64,000 bases of DNA from Leptospira meyeri (lineage in GTDB: Bacteria > Spirochaetota > Leptospiria > Leptospirales > Leptospiraceae): the NCBI RefSeq assembly GCF_004368965.1, contig NZ_SORO01000001.1, positions 2,760,001 to 2,824,000 of the forward strand, given 5' to 3'. The position numbers and the translations under genes are program-made. How positions within the stretch are numbered: the stretch's first letter is position 1; every line of letters begins with the position of its first letter. Positions 43,504 through 52,354 of the stretch are shown in pieces. Below the pieces are notes generated by a model, which saw nothing but the letters and a program-made list of their open reading frames with translations, had not been told where the DNA came from and did not search any database.

Positions 43504-43875
43504 TTATTTTTTGTTTTTAGTAGTTGTTTGTGATGGAAAACGCACTAAATCACCTTTGATGGTAAAACGGTAACGAGTTAAAGGTCCGAAAATTGATTTG
43601 TCATTCCAGTAACGAATGTTAACGAGGGCATCACCTGAATCTTCCTCCATAACTTTTTCATACAAATCGGTGACAGGAGGTTCAGTGAACGGTAAACCGA
43701 AGATGATGAAATCCAATGCATACCACGTAAAGGTTTTCTCTACAGTTTTAACAGTTTCGTAAGGAGTGTTAGGGATTGGTTTGTTGCTAGTCGCTATTCC
43801 AACTGATGAGGACGCACAATTATTGATAATAAGGGATAAAAATAAGACACTAGTTATAGTGATAAAATGTTTCAT
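43504..43875 (-). CDS. Small lipoprotein, first gene after the LytTR regulator
   Basis: This 123-residue protein has a lipobox IINNC and a domain with the blocks DFIIFGLPFTEPPVTDLYEKV and DALVNIRYWND, related to the lipoprotein encoded 8 bases downstream. The function is unknown. It is the first gene of the lipoprotein/TonB operon, and the 125-base gap upstream of it is the most likely promoter region for the operon. Confidence 0.65.
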   Translation of the reverse strand: MKHFITITSVLFLSLIINNCASSSVGIATSNKPIPNTPYETVKTVEKTFTWYALDFIIFGLPFTEPPVTDLYEKVMEEDSGDALVNIRYWNDKSIFGPLTRYRFTIKGDLVRFPSQTTTKNKK

Positions 43876-43933
43876 AAAAGACTCCGTCTCTGTCCAAATC
43901 CCATTTTTATGAGATTGGTCAACGGAATATTTA

Positions 43934-43970
43934 CACTAACGATGATTAACTACTTAACTCGGAATGAACG
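43934..43970 (-). promoter_or_regulatory. Candidate LytTR binding repeats
   Basis: On the minus strand, within 37 bases upstream of the first lipoprotein gene, there are four copies of GTTNRK: GTTCAT, GTTAAG, GTTAAT and GTTAGT. LytTR regulators bind repeats with a GTTNRK core. The spacings (11, 8 and 10 bases) and the flanks do not match the classical two-repeat arrangement well, so this is only a candidate site. Confidence 0.3.
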
Positions 43971-44000
43971 CTACATATTTCGGAGTGAAATAAAAAATTG

Positions 44001-44738
44001 TTATAATTTGAGTGCTTCTTTTAGATTTTGAGCAAAGGAACGGCCGACTGGCAAGGTTGTTTCATCCTCATTTTTTAGTTGAATTGTATAAGATCCACCC
44101 TTGTCATATCGTAGGCTTGCCACATAATCCAAATTAACCAAAAAACCTTTGTGTATGCGAATGAAGTGTTTTGAAGGCAATTTTTCCTCAATTTCTTTGA
44201 GTAATTTTGCCGTTTCGTAATCCTTTTGCGAGGTATGTATCACGCAACTTTTGTTATTTGCAGAAATAAACTGAATGTCTTGAAACGGTAAAAGAAATAC
44301 GGCAGAATCGGATTGGATTTTTAGATTTGTGTTATTGTTTGTAGGTTGGATTTTAGTTTGTTTTGATTCTTGTAAAAAACGTAAGGCTTTATCTACTGAT
44401 TTGCGAAATCTTTCGAATGAAAATGGTTTTAACAAATAATCTGTAGCATCCAAATCAAAAGCCTCAACTGCATGCTCACTGTAGGCAGTGGTAATGATGA
44501 AAAATGTACTTTTGTTATGTTCCTTTCGTAAAATATCCATCCCATTGACGGCTGGAAGGTTGATATCCATAAAAACCAAATCAAACTGTTTTTCTTGTAG
44601 TAGATTTAATGCCTTATCTCCACTTTCTGCAATCCCGGAAAGTTTTAACTCCGAGCAGTTCATAATATAATCCATCATGAGCATCCTGGCAGGATATTCA
44701 TCTTCTATGATTAATACTGAATAGGTGGATGATTCCAT
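44001..44738 (-). CDS. LytTR family response regulator
   Basis: This 245-residue protein has an N-terminal receiver domain with the acidic pair at residues 12-13 (IIEDE), phosphorylatable Asp58 (FMDINLP) and Lys in LLKPF. A C-terminal LytTR DNA-binding domain (about 145-245) follows, with IQFISANNKSCVIHT and HFIRIHKGFLVNLDYV. It starts 4 bases after the PP2C sensor gene. The matching LytS-type kinase is encoded at 36174-38090, with the TonB genes between, so the pair probably regulates that operon. Confidence 0.92.
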   Translation of the reverse strand: MESSTYSVLIIEDEYPARMLMMDYIMNCSELKLSGIAESGDKALNLLQEKQFDLVFMDINLPAVNGMDILRKEHNKSTFFIITTAYSEHAVEAFDLDATDYLLKPFSFERFRKSVDKALRFLQESKQTKIQPTNNNTNLKIQSDSAVFLLPFQDIQFISANNKSCVIHTSQKDYETAKLLKEIEEKLPSKHFIRIHKGFLVNLDYVASLRYDKGGSYTIQLKNEDETTLPVGRSFAQNLKEALKL

Positions 44739-44742
44739 GATT

Positions 44743-46668
44743 TTAAGTTACATCAATAAAGAAAAAGGTAACATCATCTTTTAGTTCTTCTTCCGAAAAC
44801 TTGGAAATTTGCACTATAATTTCTTGAGATAATGTTTTTATATCCTTGTCTTTTCCTCTTTCCAGTAGATCAAGTATTTTGCTTTCACCAAATAATTTAT
44901 TTTCAGCACGCGCTTCCGTGACACCATCGGTGAAAAAAAAGTAACGATCACCAGTTTTCATTTGATGGGTCCATTCTCCGTAAGTAAATGACTCTCTCCA
45001 GCCAATGATGGGACCTTTGATATTCATAAATTCGAATTTACCATTGGATCGATTGTATATGAGTGGATTGGGATGACCTGCTGTAGAAAAGGTAATGGTT
45101 TTTTTGTCTGAATCAATTAATGCGCAACAAGCAGTGATAAAATATCTGCTAACAAGTGAGGTCAATGCTTGGTTCATATGCTCTAAAACATCTTTCGGTG
45201 AGTTGATGTTTTTGGTAGATTCTCTAAATTGAACTTTTACCATTGAAGATACAAAAGCTGCAGGAACACCGTGTCCAGCAACATCTGCAATTAACAAAAG
45301 CAAACGATTTTCATCTAATTCCACCCAGTCATATAAATCACCACCTACTTGTTTCATCGGTAAGTAAGTTGTATGAATTCTAATCCCGATAGTGTTTGGA
45401 TGTTCCTTTGGCAAAAGATAACTTTGGAGTTGGGATGCAAAAAATAAATCCTGTTCGAGGTCTTGGTTTTTTTCTCTTAGTTCGATGGTTCTTTCACGGA
45501 CACGAATTTCTAAATCTTTTGTGAGAATGGATAGTTCCTTTTCATTTTTTGCATGTCGATAAGATATTGCGACACCTGATAAAATCATAAGAATTAAAAA
45601 ACCGTATTGTGTTAAGTATATATTTTTTCCTGAAGTCACATCTATTATAATATCTATTGTTGTGCCAATGCAGATACAGATGAAACCGATGGTAAGGAAA
45701 TATGCTTCTGCTTTTTTTGCTTTGGCAGCTCGAATAACTCCTCTTATAATGAAAAACACAACTATGATTAATGAGAACTCCCAGATCCGTAGTAACAAAA
45801 TTCTTGTCGGAATTTCAAGTTCCCAAGTTTGCAAAAAAGCAAGGCAAAGAAGGAAAAAAATTAACAATCGCTCATTGAGTTTAAGTTTGGTTTGAAATAA
45901 AGAATAACTAAATAAAAAGATAGAAACTGGAAGTAAAGTTTGAGCTGTAAAAAATACTTTTAACCAAAAGAAAAAAGAAAGGTTTGTATATGTGTAACTA
46001 ATGTTTAGCAGAGGGAGTCTCCACATAACAAAAATTAGCGTAGACAAGAGAAGGTAAAAATTCGATTTTGCCTGTCTTTTGAGGATTATTGAAAAAATTT
46101 GGTAAGCACCAATTCCAAAAAACAACATGATAAAACAAAAATCACGTCCATCTTCTCTGATGATAAATTCTTGGAGTTGTTCGTAATTTCCCATTACTGG
46201 AATTTTTCTAAATAATCCTCCTTGAAAGGTTTTGTTACGAAAATGGATTTCGATTTCTAATTGGTTTATTTGATTTTCTTTGAGAACTGAGCTTGGAATA
46301 AAATATAAACGTTTGTAATACCAGTTTGGCAAATACAAACCTTCCTTTGAAATTTGGCCAGTCTCTCCTAACAATACACCGTTGATAAAAAGTTTGTCCA
46401 CCTCTTGAACCCTGTCTAAATAGATACCAAGGGGTTTGTTGTCTGGTTCGTAGTAGAAGCTAGTTTTATAACTTCCATGGACAGGCGGGTTCAACCCTTG
46501 TAAAGAAAGCCCTTTCCCCACTTGGATGGGGATTGTTTTTCCTTGGGACGTAAAGGTCCAACCTTCCGGAATCTTCGTAAGGTACTTTGAACTTACTTTA
46601 AGTGGTTCCGAGGAAAGCGAAATGACCGCAGTAAGGACAATGGGGAAAATAAATGAGAGGATTCTCAT
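44743..46668 (-). CDS. 7TMR-DISM receptor with PP2C (SpoIIE) phosphatase domain
   Basis: The protein has about 641 residues from the ATG at 46668. It has a signal peptide, a periplasmic jelly-roll-like 7TMR-DISM domain (about 25-185), seven membrane helices (about 190-375), a coiled coil and a C-terminal SpoIIE phosphatase domain (about 440-641) with LPMKQVGGDLYDWVE, IADVAGHGVPAAFV and DDVTFFFID. It likely senses an extracellular ligand and dephosphorylates a Ser/Thr-phosphorylated partner. It is co-transcribed with the LytTR regulator. Confidence 0.88.
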   Translation of the reverse strand: MRILSFIFPIVLTAVISLSSEPLKVSSKYLTKIPEGWTFTSQGKTIPIQVGKGLSLQGLNPPVHGSYKTSFYYEPDNKPLGIYLDRVQEVDKLFINGVLLGETGQISKEGLYLPNWYYKRLYFIPSSVLKENQINQLEIEIHFRNKTFQGGLFRKIPVMGNYEQLQEFIIREDGRDFCFIMLFFGIGAYQIFSIILKRQAKSNFYLLLSTLIFVMWRLPLLNISYTYTNLSFFFWLKVFFTAQTLLPVSIFLFSYSLFQTKLKLNERLLIFFLLCLAFLQTWELEIPTRILLLRIWEFSLIIVVFFIIRGVIRAAKAKKAEAYFLTIGFICICIGTTIDIIIDVTSGKNIYLTQYGFLILMILSGVAISYRHAKNEKELSILTKDLEIRVRERTIELREKNQDLEQDLFFASQLQSYLLPKEHPNTIGIRIHTTYLPMKQVGGDLYDWVELDENRLLLLIADVAGHGVPAAFVSSMVKVQFRESTKNINSPKDVLEHMNQALTSLVSRYFITACCALIDSDKKTITFSTAGHPNPLIYNRSNGKFEFMNIKGPIIGWRESFTYGEWTHQMKTGDRYFFFTDGVTEARAENKLFGESKILDLLERGKDKDIKTLSQEIIVQISKFSEEELKDDVTFFFIDVT

Positions 46669-46686
46669 CACTATCGGATAAAGTTA

Positions 46687-46698
46687 GTTGTGTACAAC
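46687..46698. promoter_or_regulatory. Palindrome between the PP2C sensor and oxyR genes
   Basis: GTTGT-GT-ACAAC is an interrupted palindrome of TTGT-N2-ACAA type in the 92-base gap between the divergent PP2C sensor (start 46668) and oxyR (start 46761). It could be an operator for either gene. It is short, and chance occurrence cannot be excluded. Confidence 0.25.
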
Positions 46699-46760
46699 AA
46701 GAAAGCAAGTTGATTTTCAATCTCTTGTTTGGTTTAGTTTATTTTTTGGAGAAAATCTAA

Positions 46761-47678
46761 ATGACAATCACTCAACTTCGATATATCGTTGCTTTGGATC
46801 AATTAAAGAGTTTTGCAAAAGCCGCCGAACATTGTTTAGTTGCTCAGCCAACTTTGAGTTTACAAATCCAAAAAGTTGAGCAAGAGCTTGGGTTTGAATT
46901 ATTTGATCGGAAAAAAAATCCAGTCATTACCACCAAATTGGGCAAAGCTGTGGTTGACCAAGCTAAAAATACATTAAAAGAGGCGGACAAACTCTTTGAA
47001 ATTGCGGGTCAATGGAAGGACGAACCAGCCGGGAGTATATCGATTGGAATCATTCCTACTGTAAGTAATTATTTGATTCCTTCTATATATTTAAGTTTGC
47101 AAAAAGAATTTTCCAAGGTCAATTTCCGAATTTCAGAACTTCCTACCCTAACTATTTTAGAAAAATTAGAATCAGAGGAAATCGATTTGGGGATTCTTGC
47201 CACTCCGCTTAAGATTCCAAATATCGTAGAACATCCACTTTATTATGAACCGTTCGTTGTTTATTATCCCAAAGATGCAAAAGAAAAATCTACATCTGTT
47301 TCAATGAAACATATCGAGAAATATCCTTTGCTTGTACTTGGAGAAGAGCATTGCTTCAGGCACCAGTCTTTGAAAATATGCAACCGAAATGCGCTTGCAA
47401 AAATTGAAAGTGGAAGTGTGGAAACTTTGAAAAGAATGGTGGATATGGGTATAGGAGTGACCTTATTGCCCAAATTAGCTGTCGGAAAATCATCGGAACG
47501 AGTGGTACCGTTTCAATCGCCCGAACCTGCTCGTGAAATTAGTTTGGTTTATAAAAAAGGTTTTTATAAAACTAAAATATTAAAAAAACTTACCAGTTTG
47601 ATTCTCGATGTGATTCCAAAGGAATACCATTCAAAAGAAAAATTTAAAATCATCGGGGTGTCTCTGAACCAGGACTAA
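46761..47678 (+). CDS. oxyR: OxyR-type LysR family peroxide regulator
   Basis: This 305-residue protein has an N-terminal LysR helix-turn-helix (FAKAAEHCLVAQPTLSLQIQKVEQELG) and a substrate-binding-type domain. Crucially, EEHCFRHQSLKIC carries two cysteines nine residues apart, Cys198 and Cys207, matching the redox pair Cys199/Cys208 of E. coli OxyR. It should therefore form a disulfide when oxidised by peroxide and activate transcription. It lies directly upstream of ahpC and ahpF on the same strand, and a dyad that overlaps the ahpC -35 box is the likely target. Confidence 0.93.
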   Translation: MTITQLRYIVALDQLKSFAKAAEHCLVAQPTLSLQIQKVEQELGFELFDRKKNPVITTKLGKAVVDQAKNTLKEADKLFEIAGQWKDEPAGSISIGIIPTVSNYLIPSIYLSLQKEFSKVNFRISELPTLTILEKLESEEIDLGILATPLKIPNIVEHPLYYEPFVVYYPKDAKEKSTSVSMKHIEKYPLLVLGEEHCFRHQSLKICNRNALAKIESGSVETLKRMVDMGIGVTLLPKLAVGKSSERVVPFQSPEPAREISLVYKKGFYKTKILKKLTSLILDVIPKEYHSKEKFKIIGVSLNQD

Positions 47679-47705
47679 ACCAGCGAAATAGTTTTCATAA
47701 ATCTT

Positions 47706-47735
47706 GTCATTTATAGTATTTATTTTACAAATGAC
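47706..47735. promoter_or_regulatory. Candidate OxyR site overlapping the ahpC -35 box
   Basis: GTCATTT (47706-47712) and AAATGAC (47729-47735) are exact complements spaced by 16 bases and centred at 47720.5. The element overlaps the -35 box of the ahpC promoter, the usual place for an OxyR site. The interior has one ATAG tetramer (47713-47716), as in OxyR sites, but a full ATAG-N7-CTAT array is not evident. Confidence 0.4.
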
Positions 47736-47752
47736 CTATTTCCGGGTATATT
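47724..47752 (+). promoter_or_regulatory. ahpC promoter
   Basis: TTTACA (47724-47729) and TATATT (47747-47752) are separated by exactly 17 bases, a good sigma-70-type promoter. A start point near 47759 leaves about 20 bases to the ATG at 47780, which has a strong AAGGAGG ribosome binding site. Confidence 0.6.
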
Positions 47753-47779
47753 CTTCTTAACTACAAAGGAGGATATTCA

Positions 47780-48343
47780 ATGTCCAATATCAACACTCAA
47801 ATTCCAGACTTTACTACGGAAGCTTTCCATAATGGGGCTTTTAAAAAAATTAGCAAAAAAGACGTACTTGGAAAATGGTCCGTTTTTGTTTTTTATCCTG
47901 CGGATTTTACATTTGTTTGTCCAACCGAACTAGGCGATGTAGCAGATCATTATGAAGAACTCCAAAAAATGGGAGTCGAAGTTTATTCTGTTTCTACTGA
48001 CACTCACTTTGTTCACAAAGCTTGGCATGAAGCAAGTGATACCATTAAAAAAATCAAATTCCCAATGTTAGGTGATGCTTCGGGAAAGATCACTAGAGGA
48101 TTTGGAATTATGATTGAAGATGATGGTCAAGCACTTAGAGGAACATTTGTAGTGAATCCGGAAGGTGTGATTAAAACTGCTGAGATCCATGATCTTGGAA
48201 TTGGTCGCTCTGCAGATGAACTCGTTCGCAAAGTGCAAGCTGCGCAATATGTTGCAAACAACGATGGCGAAGTATGTCCAGCAAAATGGAAACCAGGTAA
48301 CACAACATTGAAACCAGGCCTTGACTTGGTCGGAAAAATTTAA
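47780..48343 (+). CDS. ahpC: Alkyl hydroperoxide reductase subunit C (typical 2-Cys peroxiredoxin)
   Basis: This 187-residue protein is a full-length AhpC. The peroxidatic Cys47 is in FYPADFTFVCPTE and the resolving Cys166 is in EVCPAKW near the C-terminus, so it works as a typical 2-Cys peroxiredoxin that reduces H2O2 and alkyl peroxides. It is recharged by AhpF, encoded 43 bases downstream. A strong AAGGAGG ribosome binding site and a good promoter precede it, with oxyR upstream. Confidence 0.97.
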   Translation: MSNINTQIPDFTTEAFHNGAFKKISKKDVLGKWSVFVFYPADFTFVCPTELGDVADHYEELQKMGVEVYSVSTDTHFVHKAWHEASDTIKKIKFPMLGDASGKITRGFGIMIEDDGQALRGTFVVNPEGVIKTAEIHDLGIGRSADELVRKVQAAQYVANNDGEVCPAKWKPGNTTLKPGLDLVGKI

Positions 48344-48349
48344 ACTTAA

Positions 48350-48372
48350 TTAGGCGGGCAAAGCCCGCCTAA
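48350..48372 (+). terminator. Intercistronic hairpin between ahpC and ahpF
   Basis: TTAGGCGGGC (48350-48359) and GCCCGCCTAA (48363-48372) make a perfect 10-bp GC-rich stem with a three-base loop AAA. No run of T follows, and the ahpF ribosome binding site (GGGAGG) comes directly after. It is therefore more likely a partial terminator or mRNA-stabilising element that keeps AhpC in excess over AhpF than a full stop. Confidence 0.65.
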
Positions 48373-48386
48373 ATCGGGAGGTTATT

Positions 48387-49946
48387 ATGTTAGATGAATC
48401 AACAAAAGAACAAGTAAAACAATACTTTGGAAGAATCAAAAATCCTGTAAAGATAAGATTGTATTCAGGAGTTCATGAAAAAAGAGAAGAGTTAGTTGCA
48501 TTTTTAGATGATATTGTTTCTCTTTCTTTTCAAATTTCATTGGAACATTCTAAAGAAAAAAATGATGGTCTTCGTTTTGCGATTTTTTCAGAAAATAAAC
48601 ATACGGGAATTGAATTTTCTGGAATCCCAATGGGTCATGAATTTACTTCTTTTATTTTGGCGATTTTACAATCCGGTGGGAATCCAATCAAATTAGAAGA
48701 GGGAATTCTTTCTGCAGTTTCAAAATTAAAAGAAAATTTGAATTTTGAAACGTTTATCTCACTTGATTGTCATAACTGTCCGGAAGTGGTACAAACTCTA
48801 AATAGTTTTGCACTAATCAACCCATCCATATCTCATAATATGATTGATGGAGCTATGTATCCAGATCTTGTGAAGGAAAAAAATATCCAGGGTGTTCCTG
48901 CTGTTTTTTTAAATGGCAAACGTTTTCTTTCTGGAAAGGCAGAAGCATCCGTAATCTTTGATAAATTATTAGAATTATATTCGGTTCCCGAGTCGAACGA
49001 AGTATCTACGGAACTTTCTAATTCATCTGAAATTTATGATGTCACTGTCATTGGTGGAGGACCTTCTGGTGTGACAGCGGCGGTGTATTCTGCTAGAAAA
49101 GGATTAAAAACCCTAGTCATTGCAGATCGGTTAGGTGGACAAGTAAAAGATACTTTAGGCATCGAGAACATCATATCTTTACCCTATACAACTGGTCCTG
49201 AGTTGACTCATGTATTATCTGAACAACTTGATAAAAACCAAATTAAAAAGAAAGAAAATGTCCGTGTGTTAAAGATTGAATCTGGAAATTTAAAAACCAT
49301 TCATTTGAATACGGGTGAACAAATTCTCACTAAAACTGTGATACTCTCAACGGGCGCAAAATGGCGTGAACTCAACGTTCCTGGTGAAAGAGAATTTGTT
49401 GGAAAAGGTGTTGCTTATTGCCCTCACTGTGATGGTCCATTTTTTAAAGACAAAGATGTTGCTGTTGTCGGTGGAGGAAATTCTGGAGTCGAAGCAGCTT
49501 TGGATTTAAGTGGAATTGTAAAATCAGTCACATTGATCGAGTTTGGTGACAAACTCAATGCAGACAAAGTGTTGTTAGATAAGGTCGCTTTATCTCCCAA
49601 TATTAAAACCCTCGTAAAAGCCCAAACCATGGAAATCCAAACTAATTCGGAAAAAGTTACTGGACTTACTTATAAGAACAGAACTTCAGAAGAGTCGGAA
49701 ACCATTCCCTTGGATGGAGTATTTGTACAGATAGGACTTGTACCAAATAGCAGTTTTGTGAAGGATTTAGTGGCAACTAATCGATTTGGGGAAATTTTGG
49801 TTGATGAGAAATGTAAAACAAGCGTGGAAGGAATTTTTGCTTGTGGTGATGTGACGAACACACCTTACAAACAGATCATCATTGCAATGGGGGAGGGAGC
49901 AAAAGCTGCAATTAGTGCGTTTGAGTATCTTCTACACGCTGCTTGA
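48387..49946 (+). CDS. ahpF: Alkyl hydroperoxide reductase subunit F
   Basis: This 519-residue flavoprotein has the N-terminal double-thioredoxin domain with CHNC (Cys128, Cys131) and a thioredoxin-reductase-like part with FAD-binding GGGPSG (223-228), the redox centre CPHC (Cys345, Cys348) and NAD(P)H-binding GGGNSG (362-367). It moves electrons from NAD(P)H to AhpC. The length matches E. coli AhpF (521 residues). It ends 15 bases inside the convergent hybrid kinase gene. Confidence 0.96.
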   Translation: MLDESTKEQVKQYFGRIKNPVKIRLYSGVHEKREELVAFLDDIVSLSFQISLEHSKEKNDGLRFAIFSENKHTGIEFSGIPMGHEFTSFILAILQSGGNPIKLEEGILSAVSKLKENLNFETFISLDCHNCPEVVQTLNSFALINPSISHNMIDGAMYPDLVKEKNIQGVPAVFLNGKRFLSGKAEASVIFDKLLELYSVPESNEVSTELSNSSEIYDVTVIGGGPSGVTAAVYSARKGLKTLVIADRLGGQVKDTLGIENIISLPYTTGPELTHVLSEQLDKNQIKKKENVRVLKIESGNLKTIHLNTGEQILTKTVILSTGAKWRELNVPGEREFVGKGVAYCPHCDGPFFKDKDVAVVGGGNSGVEAALDLSGIVKSVTLIEFGDKLNADKVLLDKVALSPNIKTLVKAQTMEIQTNSEKVTGLTYKNRTSEESETIPLDGVFVQIGLVPNSSFVKDLVATNRFGEILVDEKCKTSVEGIFACGDVTNTPYKQIIIAMGEGAKAAISAFEYLLHAA

Positions 49947-52310
49947 TAATAACCATCTTTCAAGAGCAGAATAAAGATCGGCGGAGGAGATTGGTTTGGT
50001 GAGAAAATCATTCATCCCAGACTCTATCGCCGTATCTTTAACAGAAAAAAACGCTCCTGCAGTTAAAGCAATGATGGGAGTTCTATTGATTGATCCTTTT
50101 TCCAGTTTTCTAATTTCGATTGTAGCCGTATAACCATCCATCACCGGCATCTGTAGATCCATAAAAATTAAATCAGGTGCTTTTTGTTGGAACTGTTTAA
50201 CGGCGTCGGCTCCGTCGGTTGCAAATCTTAGTTGTATATGAGGGTATCTTTTTAGTAACATTTTTGATAAAAGTTTTTTGTTTAAATCATTGTCTTCTAC
50301 TATCAAAATATCATTTCGAATTTGTTTGTTTTCAACAATAACGGTTTCTTCAGGCGCCGTTAGTTTTTCTTCAAATAAATTAGAAGAGACAGATCCTGTT
50401 GCATTGACCTCTAAGGACAAAATAAAACTAAACCTACTTCCATTTCCAAGTTCACTATCAATTTTTAGTTGTGAGTTCATTTTTTGTATGAGTTGGTTTG
50501 TGATAGAAAGACCAAGTCCTGTCCCACCGTACTTACGGGTGATGGATGTATCAGCTTGCGAAAAGGAATCAAACAATTTTAGTTTTGAATTTGGATCAAT
50601 ACCTATTCCTGTATCAGAAACAGCAAACTCGATATCAATGATATCTCCGACTTGTTTAAGTGGTTTAACGGATACATCAACCTTTCCTTCGTGAGTGAAT
50701 TTAATTGCATTTCCAATAAGATTGGAAAGCACTTGTCTGAGTCGTAAAGGATCTAAAGAAACAAATTTTGGTAAGTGGGAATCCAAATGTAGGTTTAGAG
50801 GAATCGCTTTGGATGCAGCTGAAATTTGGAAAAGGTCAACAGTTGACTGAACTAAATCTATTAAATCTGTACTAATAAATTCTAGATCCATCTTCCCTGA
50901 ATCAATTTTTGAAAAATCAAGAATTTGGTTTACTAAAGATAATAAACTCTTTCCAGAAAGGAAAATACTTCTCAAATACTCTTTTTGTTCGTCCGAAAGT
51001 GAGGAGTGTAACAAGAGTTCTGTGAATCCGATGATTCCATTGAGTGGAGTTCTAATTTCATGGCTCATATTGGCCAAAAAATTTCCTTTTGCCATATTTG
51101 CCGCTTCAGCCATTTCTTTAGCTTTTCGAAGTGTATATTCTATTTTTTTAGTTTCTGTTAGATCGGTATTGGAACCAACCATTCTGATTTTGTTTCCATA
51201 AGAATCTCTTTGGATATAACATCTTGATAAAACATGGGCATAATTACCTTTTCTTTTTTTCATCTGAAAACTGAATTCAAAAGTTTCTCTCTGTGAGAGC
51301 ATGATGTTTTCTAAAAATTCTGAAACCCAATCTAAATCATCTGGATGAATCAAACTTTTCCAATAACCGATTGGGACATTGTCTGCCTTATCATCATTCC
51401 CAAATTCTAACCACCACCTGCGAGAGTAGATAACTGTGTCGTTTACTAAATCCCAATCAAACCAACCATCCGAACTAACTTCCAAAATTAAAGCATAGCG
51501 TTCGTTAGATTCTCTTAATGCTGTTTCTGCACGTTTTTGCTCTGTAATATCTTTGCTTGCCCCGACAATGAATTTAAATTTTCCTTCTACTTCAATGGGA
51601 GTGAGAGCAGTTGTCCAAATTTTTGTTCCCGCAGGCATTGGAATACTTTCTTCATATGAAATGGTTGTTTTTGCATTTAAAACATTTTTGTAATTTTTAA
51701 TGACTGGTTGTCCCAACTCTTCACCAAGTAACTCGACCGGTGTTTTGCCTTGGATGAAAGATTGAGTGATACCTGTTGATCTTTCATAAGCTAAATTGAT
51801 GCGACGGATGATAAAGTTACCATCATCCATTACCTCCACAAGAAACATTGAATCTTGGCTTCCATTAAACAAAATATTGTTTTCGAGTAACAACTGTTTT
51901 ATTTCGCTGGGTTCGTTTTTGATGATATCTTGGAGGGAAAGTAATTCTGAGATATCGGCAAGAATTCCATCGAATCGTAAGATTTCTCCATTTTCATTTC
52001 GAATCAGCCTTCCTTGGCATTGTACAAACTTGATTTTTTTACTTTTGGTTTGAATTCGATAACGAACTTGAATTTTATCACCAGCATTAAGTGATGTTAA
52101 CGCAGCCTCGACAATAGCACGATCTTCCTCGAGGATTAAATTTTTCCAATTATCGTGCGCGTCTGTAAAATATTCTCTAGGGTATTCGGTGAGAGTTTCT
52201 GCCGATGGGCTAATATACAGAATTTCTAATTCTGGAAAATTTGCCGAAAAAACAACCTCCTCCATTGCGGAGAGAATTTGTTTTTCCAGAGATGGCGGAG
52301 GCAAGTCCAT
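49932..52310 (-). CDS. Hybrid PAS sensor histidine kinase/response regulator
   Basis: This 792-residue cytoplasmic protein has three PAS/PAC units in tandem (about 12-125, 140-265 and 270-395). The middle one includes NEPSEIKQLLLENNILFNG and the third NERYALILEVSSDGWFDWDL. A HisKA domain follows with the phosphoacceptor in ANMSHEIRTPLNG, then a HATPase domain (GTGLGLSITNQLI), and last a C-terminal receiver with FMDLQMPVMDG. No transmembrane segment is seen, so it should sense an internal or diffusible signal. No Hpt or DNA-binding partner is adjacent. Confidence 0.92.
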   Translation of the reverse strand: MDLPPPSLEKQILSAMEEVVFSANFPELEILYISPSAETLTEYPREYFTDAHDNWKNLILEEDRAIVEAALTSLNAGDKIQVRYRIQTKSKKIKFVQCQGRLIRNENGEILRFDGILADISELLSLQDIIKNEPSEIKQLLLENNILFNGSQDSMFLVEVMDDGNFIIRRINLAYERSTGITQSFIQGKTPVELLGEELGQPVIKNYKNVLNAKTTISYEESIPMPAGTKIWTTALTPIEVEGKFKFIVGASKDITEQKRAETALRESNERYALILEVSSDGWFDWDLVNDTVIYSRRWWLEFGNDDKADNVPIGYWKSLIHPDDLDWVSEFLENIMLSQRETFEFSFQMKKRKGNYAHVLSRCYIQRDSYGNKIRMVGSNTDLTETKKIEYTLRKAKEMAEAANMAKGNFLANMSHEIRTPLNGIIGFTELLLHSSLSDEQKEYLRSIFLSGKSLLSLVNQILDFSKIDSGKMDLEFISTDLIDLVQSTVDLFQISAASKAIPLNLHLDSHLPKFVSLDPLRLRQVLSNLIGNAIKFTHEGKVDVSVKPLKQVGDIIDIEFAVSDTGIGIDPNSKLKLFDSFSQADTSITRKYGGTGLGLSITNQLIQKMNSQLKIDSELGNGSRFSFILSLEVNATGSVSSNLFEEKLTAPEETVIVENKQIRNDILIVEDNDLNKKLLSKMLLKRYPHIQLRFATDGADAVKQFQQKAPDLIFMDLQMPVMDGYTATIEIRKLEKGSINRTPIIALTAGAFFSVKDTAIESGMNDFLTKPISSADLYSALERWLLSSSV

Positions 52311-52354
52311 ACCAGTGATTGGACGTATTTTTCCGAAATTTTTAACATGCTAAA

